A DNA stretch of 64,000 bases. Origin: Bugula neritina. Its lineage: Eukaryota > Bryozoa > Gymnolaemata > Cheilostomatida > Bugulidae. The notes under the pieces were generated by a model. That model worked only from the letters and a program-made list of their open reading frames with translations. It had not been told where the DNA came from and did no database searches. Of the stretch, positions 36,201-48,629 are shown in pieces. Every line of letters starts with the position of its first letter. Position 1 is the first letter of the stretch. The stretch covers positions 1,256,501-1,320,500 of the forward strand of contig OZ037770.1 in the NCBI GenBank assembly GCA_964035545.1, given 5' to 3'. The position numbers and the translations under genes were made by a program.

Positions 36201-38070
36201 TATAAAATTCTTCAGTTAATAAACTAAGAGTAGACAACTGCGAGAGACATGACGTGTACCTGTGCCACAGGCTATGGGAGCCCCCGAACACCAGCATCTT
36301 GTCTCCGAGAACACAGGCCGAGTGTCCAGCTTTAGCCTCAGGTCCAAAGGCGGTGTTAACCACTGACCAGTTGCTACTGTGTATGTCGTATATGTGGAGC
36401 TGGTGGAAGAACGTCTGTCAACATACTAAGGCTAAGCATATCGGCATAATATGTTTCTATAAGCTAATAGAGTCAATCAAATACAGTGGAGTCACTTTAC
36501 TTAATTTAGTACACACTTGATATCTCTAGTTTTTAGTTATTTTTTCACAATTTTTCTGGTTTCTCACTCTAAACTAATAAAATACTAACAAATACAGCCG
36601 AATAAGGTTTTGTTAATTTTGCTTAGTAAATTGAGATAATTAGATGGTTTTTTCATCAGGGCCCATATATTATATACATTTAGCTCATATATGACAATGG
36701 CGTAGCGCTTTAATGTTGCAAAAACCCTTCCCAGTCATCTTCGCTATGCACAGGAAGAATCAGCACAAAAAATTGCCCTATATAGTAAATCTTCATGAAT
36801 TTTGAGCAAACTTTAATTTTTGATCATAATTTGCTGATGTTTACTAAATAAAGTTAAATGAATACGAGGAAGTTATGTGAGGAAACAATTATTTAGGAGT
36901 TATACACTCTTTGGAATACAAAATCATTCTAATAATAAACATAGACTCGTCTTAAAACATAACCTGAGGTCCAACGCTAACCTGATGCAAATTAATGGAG
37001 CGCGGCTGGCTCCAGCCACCAAATAGGATGAGCTGATTTCTGTACGCCACCATTGAAGATAAAGATTTAGGAGAGGGATATGTGCCTACAAATAGTTTAA
37101 TGTGAAATGGTTACCTAGCAACTAGTATATTTACCTTAGCAACAGGTGTGTTTACCATAGCAACTAGAATGCTTACCATAGCAACAAGCATGTTTACCAT
37201 AACAACAAGCATGTTTAGCATAGCAACAAATATGTTTAACCTAACAACAAATATGTTTAACCTAACAACAAGTATGTTTACTATAGTAACAAGTATGTTT
37301 ACTATGGTAGCAAAAAGAAACAACTTATCATATTCTGTCAACAGCTTATTTAGTAAACAATACATAACAAAGTAATCAGAACAATGCAAAATCATTAACT
37401 AAACAATATGAGTGTTACTTGTATGTGAAAAGAGATACTAACCGTTAGCCATGACGCGATTCCATTGTCGATTGGACAAGTCAAACCTCCAGAGGTCATT
37501 GAAAGAGGTCAGATTTGCGGTGCACCCGCCGAATACGTAGATACTCCCGCCTGCATAACACGCGTTGTGAGAGTATCTATTGGTAAAAGATAGTCGTATT
37601 CCTATGTTCTTGTTAGGTAGTTGCGTCCAACGTACCCTCCCGTCTTGTATAGCTCGTCTGAAAGATTTAGATCGACGGTTAGCTATTCCTGGAACATATA
37701 TTTATTGCTAGCTACAGACCATAAGTTACAAAGTAGAATTTGAAAAAGCAAAACAATTGGCATAATCAACCTTTCACTTTTTTCTCAAATTGATAAAATC
37801 TAACAACTACGATAATCATATTAACTTAAAAACAAGCAGCTTAGAGCAAAAAAGAAAAAACCTAACAAACTGTTTCAAAATCCGTAAAAATAAACTCATC
37901 TCACGAGAAGAAACATAAAATATATTGTACTCACCAGAAAATAGCCTGTGCCATCGTGAGCAAACTAAACTACAGTTGGGGTAATCCCTGTAGACACACA
38001 ACCTTTCAAATATAAATTCGAGTACTTCATCAGGTAGAATAGAGATATCGTATGGCACTTTGTCTAACAT
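33204..38070 (-). CDS. FBXO42: FBXO42-like F-box and Kelch protein
   Basis: FBXO42 is the substrate-recognition part of an SCF (SKP1-CUL1-F-box) ubiquitin ligase; the human protein targets p53. Eleven phase-consistent exons: 37935-38070, 37443-37688, 36982-37085, 36260-36414, 35799-35898, 35631-35687, 35185-35316, 34682-34788, 34191-34371, 33753-33906 and 33204-33328, giving about 498 residues. The F-box occupies residues 8-48 (LPDEVLEFIFERL, CSLVCSRWHRLF). Kelch repeats follow to about 330, with YVFGGCT, LILFGGW, MLVFGGS and LMLGGCGGAN matching the human blades. A Ser/Asp/Lys-rich linker precedes the conserved C-terminal motif GKQELILVGGF. The low-complexity middle found in human (717 residues) is largely absent. 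The start is the first ATG before the F-box. The gene is head to head with TMEM216. Confidence 0.93.
34935..35184. repeat. AAGTAAGT-rich imperfect repeat beside FBXO42 exon 7 donor
   Basis: About ten loose 18-22 base units of the type GAAGTAAGTAAGCCTAGA run up to the exon 7 donor, whose complement GTAAGTAC is itself a unit element. Confidence 0.65.
36491..36646. mobile_element. Half copy of the foldback MITE family
   Basis: GTCACTTTACTTAATTTAG followed by diverged sequence matching one arm of the element at 21291-21668. It lies in FBXO42 intron 3. Confidence 0.65.
37100..37315. repeat. 20-bp minisatellite in FBXO42 intron 2
   Basis: About ten units of 20-21 bases, ACCATAGCAACAAGCATGTT and variants, lie directly beyond the exon 3 acceptor region. 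Open frames on both strands are repeat artefacts. Confidence 0.75.
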
Positions 38071-40197
38071 TCTAAAGAAAGCTATAAAATAATAAAGAAT
38101 ATAAAGAAAGAGAAATACTTAACAAGACTGAAATGTTGGTGTGGGTTAGCAAGTTACTACACGGGAGAGCTTATTTTGATAATAAGAGATGCCATTGGCA
38201 AGTAATATTCTCATTAAAAGCATGTGATTCACTAAAAACAGTAGAAACATATTTTATAGATAATAGGAAAATGATATAAAAATGTGCATATTGATGCATG
38301 TTTAGGCATTTTTGTCTTCTCAGATTGAGTGATATTTTGTCAAGTGCAAAACTTCTATTGGCTAAAATTAGTACAGATCTGCGAATGAATCTAGCAATAG
38401 AAAACTTTAAGCTACAAGTGGCAGCAGAATCAAGTTATATACAAATAAAATAATAATCAATTTTTCTATGAAACAGTCGGTTTGACAAAATTGTATCAAC
38501 TTGATTTGATGTACCTAATTAGTTTGACAGCATCTGCTAAATATAATAGCAACTAAAAACTAGTCAACATTAGTTTACAGCTCTTGTTATGAATCAATAG
38601 TGTTTTTGCTGAAAGTTTGTCCAAAAAACTGCTCCTGTATTGAATGCATCAGCTTATAAGGAAGATTTAAATTTAAATTAAAAATCTAAAATAAAATATC
38701 AGTTTAGTGGCCAAGCTAATTTTTCATTTTGAGTTGGAGTTTAAAACTAGTAAGGACCCAAACTAATCAGTATTAAGGCTAACCTTTACTAGCCGCAGTA
38801 AAAAATCTGAACCATGTACTTTTTGTGAATGATGATGATTATGTATTTATACTAGTACTAATAGTAATACATGATGCTACTGACAACCATTGTAACACTA
38901 ACAGTAATAATTATACTAATAGTCATCCTACTAGGTAGTCAATGTCAATTTTATGCTTACAGTTATAGTATTAGTGATACAAATAGTAATTGAACTGTTT
39001 AAACTATAAGTAATAGTTTAAATTTAACTCATTATGATCACCATTAAGTAACACTTATACTAGTACTAATAGTAATACTAATACTATTAGTAATACAGTA
39101 ATACATTTAGTCTTACACTTACAGATACTGTAATAGTAATACTAATAGTCTAATTAAAGTTATTAAGATTTATACTATTTATGTGAATTATGGTGTAACT
39201 TATCATAGTTACTGTCACTTATAGTTATACTTATACTATACTTTACCTTATAGACTATAGGCATAAAAAATAACTAGCCCTAGCTTAAGGCTAATGTGAT
39301 CGAAATAAAAGTATACTTATAGTATAACTTCATTTTATAGTATTACTATTAAATCAGTATTATTATTAGTATTAGTATAACTACAAGTACTGTTGAGACT
39401 GTTATACTTTGAACTTTAAAGTTAACCTTGGGCTTATATTTATAGTTATACTTATAGTACTACTGGCTACTATGATACTATCACTATGGGCTATCAGTAT
39501 CACTATCACTTTGACTATCTATGTCTATATACATAGTCAAATAACTGAAATAACTATAAGTCATAGGCCCGAGAAATAATCATTATCATACTTATACTAT
39601 AAGTATGATAGTCATACTGATAGTGATACTCATACTCATGGCTGATAGTGATACTCATACTCTAATACCCATAGTCATACTGATAGTCATACTATTACAC
39701 TATCACTATGACTGATACTCGTACTGGTACTCATACCCATAGTCATATCGATGCTGCCACTTTCAAAAATTACTGGCACTAGTGATTAGCTTTTGTCAGG
39801 CTATTCAGAAAATGAAATAAATAAAAAACCACCTATGCTTGAAACTATAAGCAAAATAACCAGAAGTCCTTTAATTTTTTCACTTTCTAATGTCTTACAA
39901 AATATATTATGCAATTATAATAATTATAATGATAATATCAATACGATTACATTGAAACATTTTTGGCCTTCACCCCTCACTAATAGCACGAAACTGCATC
40001 ACAAATTAAGAACGTTCGGCGCATTATGGTGCTTCGCTTTTTACGGCTTGGCTTCTAAAGCGAGAAAAGTAGGTAAAAATTAGCAATTAGATTTTAACAA
40101 ACAGGTAAAATATTTCTCAATACAAATTCAAATTTAATTGAATGCAGTCTATGTTAGTTCTAGACGCAGGTCAAGGTTATCTCTGGGCAAAACAACC
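38071..40197. other. Divergent interval FBXO42/TMEM216
   Basis: No coding exon recognised in 2.1 kb. About 38850-39740 is almost entirely cryptic ACTAATAGTAATAC and ATACTCATACTGATAG simple sequence with many inverted pairs. Both promoters should lie near the ends. Confidence 0.65.
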
Positions 40198-42839
40198 ATG
40201 GCTGTAGACAGAGGTGAGAACATTAAACTTCTTAAAATCAATTCGGGGGGAGTTTGAATATACAAACAAGTTCTATCTAGCAATAGCAAAGCCAATTTTA
40301 TTATTTTAAGTTTAGATTTTTTTTGGCTCACACTTTTGACAATGTGAGCTCTTCGCTTGAAGTTCGTTTTTATAGTCACAGTCATAATAACATTCATATC
40401 GACTAATTCAAATTGAGTAAGAATTTGATGATTGACTATCAGTATCAATAATATAATTAGAATAGTTTAAGATAGTAGTAGTTTAAGATAGTAATATTGC
40501 AGTATGAACTTGAAAAAACAATTTTTAATTTTTTTTAGTTAGATTATACAAATTTAAATAAAAATAACACGTTTGCTCCATTCAAATGTTTACGAAAAAT
40601 GTATTCGAACTTAAGTTAAAATTTATTTATGTTGTTTTGGTAATGATGAAAAGTTAGTTGAAATATCTTAATTGAAATATTGTGTTGTTTTGCAGGTTCA
40701 AAGGTTATTGTGGTTGTATCCTTTGCTTAGGCCACATTATTAGATGACTGGTTTGAATTTACTAAGTAATATAAGTTTGTGCTTTGACTCTAAGGAATTG
40801 TTTCTGTTTACATTATATCTTATATAGCGCATTAATATTTCAGTTACTTTGTTTGCTAATCTCTAATGTTTTAGCTAATCCAGTTTGTGTGATAATGCTT
40901 CCTTAGAACATTGTATACAGCAGCATTAATTAGAAAATTATGAATTCCAACACAAAATTAGAAACTGCTTTGGCTCTTTTGTATTAATTTAAAATTATAC
41001 TTAATGTGATCTCCTAAATAAAGTACATTCCTTAACAAAAGTTTTCTGTAGAGATCTCTGCTGCCGTATCAGATTGTATTGTACCTCAATGGATTCTACA
41101 CTCTCTTCTACACTATATGTGAATTACTCATGTTTATATACAAAGGTAAGTACGCCTGTTTACAGTAACTTCAGTTAAACTTTTTCTATGAATAGCATCT
41201 TCACCACAGAACTGTAAGTTTTGTGCTAATATTGCTTTAAAATATGCAATTAGTCGCCACTCACATGCGAATCAGATGCTTATGACATGCATGTAAAATG
41301 CATATATGATATGCCTATTTGACACCTAGGTCATACGTGAATTTTTACTTTGTGTTTTTAGCACTGCTTTAGGTTTTTAAAACTCAACTTCCATGCTATT
41401 AAAAATCAGCTTGCATTTTTTATTATAAAAATATAATCTAATAATATTATATAAAAACTAGCGGATGAAATTTCTTGAATTATTTGTATATTATTGGGAT
41501 TCATACAAATGATTTATTCAAATGTCACTATAGATTTAGTTTTGATAAAATACTCTATTTTTATTATTATCTAAAGAGGTTTGAGCTTTTTCAACTTCAG
41601 TTTGGTTTATATTACAATGTCGTACATGAAAAATATTTTTGTTCCCACTGGGAATCGAACCCGAGACCTCCGGCTTGCAAGCAAGTTTGTTAACCATTAC
41701 ACCACGGGGATGACTCGGTAAACTCATCACTACAATATGTAACATATTATTTAAGTTTTATGAAATACAAACTTGAAGATATATTTCATTGCAGGTGAGA
41801 CCTTGCCATATGCCCCGAGTAGTCTTGGCGTAGAAATAGTCATCCTGTTACTCACTTCCTCTATCGAGATTCTCAGGCTATTCTTTGGTGAGTTTGAAAG
41901 TCTTCACTTAGGCATCAATGTGTTTGCATATAATTAATTTGTGTGTTACAATTAATTGTTTCTATGTTATAAGTTGGAGAGTAAATTGTTTATACTGCGA
42001 CCATGTGTTGAGATGTAGTTCAATAGACGTCAGTGCACATCAGTTTCCTCTGTAGAGGTCATGCTTTTTGAAGAGTTATTTGATAAAATGGCTGCCCTTA
42101 TAGAAGTTTAATAACGTTTATTTCTAGTATCATGTCGTTTCTCGCAGGTAAGAAAGGTAATTTAACTGAAAGACCCCTCTCAGTTGGCGTATCTTTAGGA
42201 CTCAGTCTACCAGCCATACTAGGCAATGTGTTTCTACTCGTCTGGCAGACCTACCTGCTAAAAGCTGAACTCATCCTTATTATTATACAACTCAGCTTTA
42301 TAGGAGTGGAAATGCTGCTCGGGTTCATCGCTATTATACTATTCAGCAGGTGGGGACGCCTTTCTTTTATAACAACCCCCCTCCGCAACCTACTTTTCTT
42401 GTGATAAAGATCCGTAACTGTCTTATGTATTTCTTTATAGCTAAATCAAGTGATTGTTGATTTTCAAATGAAGGAGGCTAAGTATAGATATGTATCATTA
42501 GATCGAAATGGAAACAGTTGTTTTCTTACCAACATATCAAGTCATTTCATGTAATTACAGCAGTTTTGTTCAGTCAAATTTAAGTCTAATAATTCAGCTA
42601 GAGTTTAAGAATTTCATCATGTGTGTTACTATTGCAGTTCAATTGCTGCTTCTTTTTTTACTGATCATAGATCATAAATCTGGAAAGTTAAATTCACTTT
42701 TAAATTCGAGTGAAAGCATATTGTAAGCCTATCACATGAATGCTTTCATGTCTGTTGGCCAATCATTGAGCTTAATGGTTTTTTTATGTAATTCAGCTCA
42801 CTTTGTTCTTTTATATTTTGTAGAGCCGCACCATATTAG
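40198..42839 (+). CDS. TMEM216: TMEM216, ciliary transition-zone membrane protein
   Basis: TMEM216 is a small four-pass membrane protein of the transition-zone (MKS/tectonic) complex at the ciliary base. Exons: 40198-40213, a probable 8-base microexon 40696-40703, 41052-41145, 41795-41887, 42148-42349 and 42824-42839, giving about 142 residues (human 145). The third exon encodes LYLNGFYTLFYTICELLMF. The next encodes SSIEILRLFF, matching the region that carries the human Arg73 residue. Then come GKKGNLTERPL and two further hydrophobic helices. The short C-terminus ends after Phe-Ser-Arg. All phases agree if the microexon is used; its donor (GTTATT) is weak, so the first eight residues are less certain. 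AATAAA is at 43151-43156. The 5' neighbour FBXO42 is divergent. Confidence 0.92.
41641..41712 (-). repeat. tRNA-derived SINE (Gln-like family)
   Basis: Minus-strand sense contains box A CCGTGGTGTAATGGTTAAC and box B GGGTTCGATTCCC, followed by GTGGGAACAAAAATATTT. The acceptor and anticodon stems do not pair fully, so it is a tRNA-like repeat rather than a tRNA gene. It is in TMEM216 intron 3. Confidence 0.75.
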
Positions 42840-44363
42840 TCAGCTACAAGTGAATTACTATTTGAATTGCTAATCAAAAAGAAGACAACTCTGGTGAAAT
42901 GATCTCTCCAGGATATTATTGTTTATTCGAAGACATACAGTTGGATTGGTTTAGTTTATCTCAAAATCTGCTTCAGGATTAATTGTTAATACGGCATTGC
43001 TAATATCATTATGATAATTTAAAAAAAACGGAATAACATAGAAGTCTCTCTATTAATTTTCTTTAACTTAAATTTTTTTTTAACTTCACATAATTATCAG
43101 TAAATCATATTTATCATAATATATATCTGCATGACTGTAAACTGTAGTACAATAAACTTGGCTTATACTTTTGTAATGATTTTGTTGTATTCTCAAATTT
43201 GATTGGCTTGTTTTTACTATTTCAGTCGAGATATATTTTTAGTTTGTTGTAGCGTTTGTGCGAAATTGTATGCTGTACATTTTTACATTAGAAATAAATA
43301 TTATAAGTTTACAGCTAAAAGCTTTACTTATAGCTGCTGTCTATGGATCGAAACAATATAATCACTTAGAAATAATTTATATGTATGCCATTGATGTCAC
43401 ACCATTTTCTTATAAATTGCGCTCATAATAGCGATGTATTGTATAATTATACGTGAATGATTTACAGCATACACTAATGGTAACTTGGGCCCTTTTGTGG
43501 AACAGATAAGATAACTTCATAGAGTAGCCTAATCTGTATTATTCGCAGCGTTTATGCCGTCCTACGTTTCTACAGAAACGTTTTAGCGAGGCAATTTGTA
43601 CTACTTCGACAATTTAGTTCACTACGCATGCTTACTACTATTTCCGCCTGTAAAATCAAAGAATTTCGCAGTGAATGGATCTCTTCGGGATATTGTTTAT
43701 TTGAATTGTCTATCTATAGCAAGGAAAACCGACCGAAATTCACTACTGTAAACAAATATTTAGATTTTTTAGTTTCTATTGAACCGAATTCGAACTAAAT
43801 GTGAAATAATAGTGATAACTGATAGTGATTGTGAAAGTCAAACCGAAAAGAAAACTGAATCAGTGAAACTGAAAGTGAATGGTCATTGCGATTGTTGCCT
43901 GTCAAGTGTGTACGGTGTTAATGTCATTTTGATTCTTACGGAGTTGAAGAATAATTTACGCTAGTCGATATAAGTCGATAGAGATATTGGACAACACGTA
44001 TAAACCTATAAACGTTAGCAGCAAGTGCGACGACAAGTAAATCTACTAGTACTACTACTACTACTACTAGTAACAGTAACTGTAAGACGTAAGTGTTACA
44101 AACTATAGTAGCTCTAAGTTACAGTTGAAGCTTCTGGCTTGGAGTTAGTAACAAGTAGAAGTTGTTAGGAGAAGGTGGAATTTTTTTTAGTTTCAATAAT
44201 AGTAATAACTAATACAATTAAAGTGAACTCTAAGCCAAATTTCAATTTCAATTGATGAGACAATCGAAAAGTAGTGATAAGTCAAAGTAATTGTCAGAGG
44301 TTTTCAACTTAAATTTCTCTTGTTGATGTTCTGGAAAACTAAAAGCGCATTACAAGTGTCGAG
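42840..44363. other. TMEM216 3' UTR and upstream region of the ZDHHC gene
   Basis: TMEM216 polyadenylation is expected after 43151-43156. The rest is AT-rich with a short ACTACTACT run at 44044-44072. A 61-codon open frame at 43779-43964 has no recognisable homology and may be a 5' leader frame. Confidence 0.5.
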
Positions 44364-46079
44364 ATGAATGATATAGAGAAACAAAGGAATACGGGTCAAG
44401 CAGAACCTCTCGGTAGAGTGAGAAAATGGGAAGTTTTTCCTGGAAAGAATCGTTTCTGTTGCGATGGGAGAATCATGATGTCTACTCAAATTGGAATATT
44501 CTATTTCACAGTGTTTTTGATAGTGGTCACCAGTGCCTGCTCTTTTGGAATGGAGTGAGTATATGAAAGATCATATTTTCAGATCATATTTTAATCTTTA
44601 ATAGTTTAAGTTGCACTAAAATCACAACAGTTGAACAATTTTGCTCAAAAGCATTGTGATTTGAGTTTTACTCTTAAGTTTGCTTATACATGTTTAGCAA
44701 AGTTATTTCTGCAATTTATATGCTATGTCTTACCAAAAATGTAATTCTGTTTTTCAATTGAATGTGATTGTTTTTGTTTGTAATATTTAGTTTTATCAAC
44801 TACAATATTTAATTTATTCTGCGGTTTTCTTTTAGTGCCTATTACACCTGGTTACACATGCACCCGGTTGTTCCCATAGCTGGGGCTGCTCAATTTGTGT
44901 TTGTCATTGTTGTACTCTTCCGAACAGCATTCGGTGATCCTGGAGTTATCCCTCGGGCTACTCCCACTGAAGCAGCGGCAATAGAAAAACTTATTGGTGA
45001 GTCTGAGTCTGAAATCGATTGTTGTCCAATTGTTTTTGGTTTTAATTATGGTGTCGGTTTTAAAACTGTTGGAGTTTTCCTCTCTCCTTAAATGTTGTAA
45101 TGGCAACAGACTTTGAATATAATTGAATTTTTACCTTTCTCCTTAGAACTGTACTGAATTATAGATTTTTAATACAATATGTTATTTAGTATACACCCTA
45201 TTTGTTGTTTTGAATTTAAGTTATTTATTTTGCTTTAATTTTTTTTTATCGTACCTTTTTTATAAGAATCATATTTCATCATTATTTAAAAGTTATTTGA
45301 GAAACTTTTATTAATTTTTCATTTGCTGCTTACTGCGGTTTTTTTTTTGTTCACAAAAGTGGTTGTGCTTTAATTTATTCATTTTGTGTTACTTCTTCGG
45401 TTTATTTACCTCTGGTGTTGGTCTGTGCTCAAAAATATTATTTGATATTTTTCTACAGAGAGGCAGCAACAGGAAGCTGCCGCCCAGTCAACCAACGCTC
45501 CGTACCGCCCACCTCCTCGGATTCGCAACGTCACAATCAACGGAGTCGAGTTCAAACTCAAGTTCTGCTACACTTGTAAAATATTCCGTCCCCCGCGGGC
45601 CTCCCACTGCAGTGTCTGTGACAATTGTGTGGGTATGTATTATTCCAGTCATGTGACAGTTGCAACTGCTAGAAGAATGTTTCCAAGCAATTCTTTATGT
45701 TTATTATTCAGAGTGAAGGAGTTTTTGAGTCAGTTTTGAAGAAAACGTGCTGTTCTTAGATACATGAACCAGAATCTAACCATTCGGCTGAAAAGACTAG
45801 AAGTAGCTAGGAGTAAAGCTTCGGGTTGAATATAGAAATATATTGGATGTAGAAAGATATTGCAACGTTTTAACAATTTATATTTGCAGACAAGTTTGAC
45901 CACCACTGTCCTTGGGTGGGCAACTGTGTGGGCCGAAGGAACTATAAATACTTTTACCTGTTTCTAGTATCTCTAACTGTATACTGTGCGTACCTGCTGT
46001 CAGTCTCAGTGGCTGCTATAGTGCTCAGTGAGTATCACTGTTATAACTACTACTACTACTACTACTAGTACTACTACTG

Positions 46080-46117
<38 letters not shown>

Positions 46118-48629
46118 GCTACTACCTCTACTACTACTACTACTAGTACTACTAGTACTACTACTACTACTACTACTGCTACTACTAGTACTACTACTAC
46201 TACTGCTACTACTACTACTACTACTAGTAGTACTAGTACTACCACTACTACTAGTACTAATACTACTACTACTACTACAGCTACTACTACTACTACTACT
46301 GCTACTACTACTACTACTACTACTGCTACTACTACTCCTACTACTACTACTACTACTACTATTACTACTACTACTACCACTACTACTACTACTACCACTA
46401 CTACTACTACTACTACTGCTACTACTACTACTACTACTACTACTAGTAGTAGTAGTACTACTACTAGTACTACCACTACTACTAGTACTAATACTACTAC
46501 TACTACTGCTACTACTATTGCTACTACTACTACTACTGCTACTACTACTACTGCTACTACTACTACTACTAGTACTACTACTACTACTACTACTAGTACT
46601 ACTACTACTTCTACATCAATTGTGTTGCAGGGTCAAAAGAAGAGTCGTTTGCAGTTGCTATGCAACAAGGTCCACTCAGCCCAGTCGTAGCCTTGGTGGC
46701 CTTCTTCTCCATCTGGTCGGTGGCAGGTCTGGCCGGGTTCCACACGTACCTCACTGCGCTCAACATGACCACCAACGAGGATGTAAGACACCATATCACA
46801 ATCTCATAGAGCTTATAGTAGTATAGTATATATTCACTTTGATATGACTCACTCTGAATATATTCTGCAGATAAAAGGTACTTTCAAGCCGAGCACGGGG
46901 AACCCCTTCTCGGCAGGAAGTTATTTCAGTAACTGCGGAGTCGTAGTCTGTGGTCCCAACCCTCCTTCGCTCATAGACAGACGGGGGTGGGTCTCTGAAC
47001 ACGACATACCCCCCGCACCAGCAGCTTCTGCGTCAGGTTGGCGTCTCTAGGCTATTACATTATACTTTTGGTAATATCTCTTTTCTATTAGTTTATTTTT
47101 TAATGCAATAGAAATTATTTAATTTTGTTGATTTGCCGTTTTAATTACTGGTTTCTTGTCTATTCAGGTACGGTAACTCGAGAGTTTGCCAGCAGTGCAC
47201 CTGGCGCTCACTCTGTCGGTCGGCCTCCTTCCACTATGCAAGTGAGTCAGCACCCCCCTTGTACACCACTAGTTATCCACCCCCTTTATTCACCACTTGT
47301 TATCCAACCCTTTTATACGCCACTAGTCATTCCCCTTTATGTTCTCATAATGATCCACCCCTTGTACAATGTCAGTAGCCACTCTCCTGTTATACATTTA
47401 CTTATACACTCCTCATATATCTTCACTTCTTATTCATCTCCATAAGGTCTATCCACAGCAAACACATATTGAGACGCGTTTGTACGTTACCAGACTGTTC
47501 TGCTCTTTTTCAACCACAACTCTACTCGCAGTTTCACACTTTAAAATGGGTTGTAACCCAATTAACCCATCTTTCCGTTCCATTTAATGTCGTTGCCAGC
47601 TTAGACTTGAAGTTCTTGTAGTCTCAACTGTATCATATATTGTACTAGTCTAACAGGTTTAGATATGTGAAATGTGTAAATAACTGGAGTCGTCTGCTCT
47701 TTGTTTTAGTCTCGTCCAAATACCAGACATTCAGAAGCTTCCAGAATTTCAAATGGACAGAGTAAGTAGACTATATAGCACTCTGCATACTCGCTATCTG
47801 TGTGTGCTATAGCACTCTGCATACTCACTATCTATGTGTGCTATAGCACTATATATACTCACTAACTGTGTGTGTTATAGCACTATATATATATTCACTA
47901 TCTATGTGTGCTATAGCACTCTGTATATTCACTATCTGTGTGTGCTATAGCGCCCTGCATACTCACAACATAGGCGTGCTATAGTACTCTACACATTCAC
48001 TATCTGTGTATGCTACAGCACCTTATATATTCACTATCTATATGTGCTATACTACCCTGCATACTCACTATGTGTGCTATAGCACTCTGCATACTCACTA
48101 TCTGTGTGTGCTATAGCACTATATATATTCACTATCTATGTGTGCTATAGCACTATATATATTCACTATCTATGTGTGCTATAGCACCCTGTATACTCAC
48201 TACATAGGTGTGCTATAGCACTCTACACATTCATTATCTGTTTATGCTATAGCACTATATATATTCACGATCTATATGTGCTATACTACCCTGCATATTC
48301 ACTATCTATGTGTGCTATAGCACCTTATATAGTCGCTATCTATATGTGCTATACTACTCTGTATACTCGCTATCTGCGTATGATATAGTTATTGTCTTAC
48401 TTTCCCTTCTCTTTGTATTGTCTGTTTCAGTGTCGGTGTATAAGACATTTAAAACCATTCCTGATTAGCTGTTGACTTGTTTGTGTTCTCCTAACAGAGT
48501 TGGTTTACTGTTCTCTGTTTGTTGTTAGCTACTCACTCACACCCGCCCAAATACCTTCCTCCAATAGAAAGAGGCCATCAGTCACAATCATCCAATCAGC
48601 ATCAGTTTAACAGAGAGTATTTGACCTGA
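44364..48629 (+). CDS. DHHC palmitoyltransferase, ZDHHC9/14/18 type
   Basis: A membrane S-acyltransferase that adds palmitate to cysteines of target proteins, usually at the Golgi or plasma membrane. Nine phase-consistent exons: 44364-44554, 44836-44996, 45459-45632, 45890-46027, 46631-46782, 46871-47036, 47168-47241, 47710-47761 and 48529-48629, giving about 402 residues. The N-terminus has [20 protein letters not shown], diagnostic for the ZDHHC9/14/18 group. Two membrane helices follow, then [10 protein letters not shown]. The zinc-binding cysteine-rich domain has [18 protein letters not shown]. The catalytic DHHC lies in [13 protein letters not shown] near residues 179-182. Two further helices come next, then the TTNE motif and PPSLIDRRG. 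The tail is Pro/Ser/His rich. Intron 4 is mostly an ACT triplet tract. An alternative last exon at 48431-48468 is also in phase. Confidence 0.94.
46044..46612 (+). repeat. ACT triplet repeat of about 570 bases
   Basis: Almost pure ACT triplets with GCT and AGT interruptions fill intron 4 of the ZDHHC gene, starting about 16 bases after the exon 4 donor and ending about 18 bases before the exon 5 acceptor. It gives long poly-Thr, poly-Leu and poly-Val open frames that are not genes. Confidence 0.97.
47765..48400 (+). repeat. 34-bp minisatellite in ZDHHC intron 8
   Basis: About 18 imperfect units around CACTATCTGTGTGTGCTATA and GCACTCTGCATACT start a few bases after the exon 8 donor and fill most of the intron. 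Confidence 0.9.
48431..48468 (+). CDS. Possible alternative terminal exon of the ZDHHC gene
   Basis: After TCTGTTTCAG, an acceptor stronger in its pyrimidine tract than the one at 48528, a 38-base exon is in phase with exon 8. It encodes [12 protein letters not shown] and a stop. It would replace the last 34 residues. This is inference from splice signals only. Confidence 0.4.

Noticed and set aside
41641..41712. Functional tRNA gene on the minus strand
   Set aside because: Same family as above with acceptor mismatches and intronic location.
43779..43964. 61-codon open frame upstream of the ZDHHC gene
   Set aside because: No homology, no splice context, Lys/Thr/Ser-rich composition expected from the AT-rich leader.
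46006..46690. Long open frames (poly-Thr, poly-Val, poly-Leu) on both strands
   Set aside because: They are readings of the ACT triplet tract inside a ZDHHC intron, with no codon-level structure.
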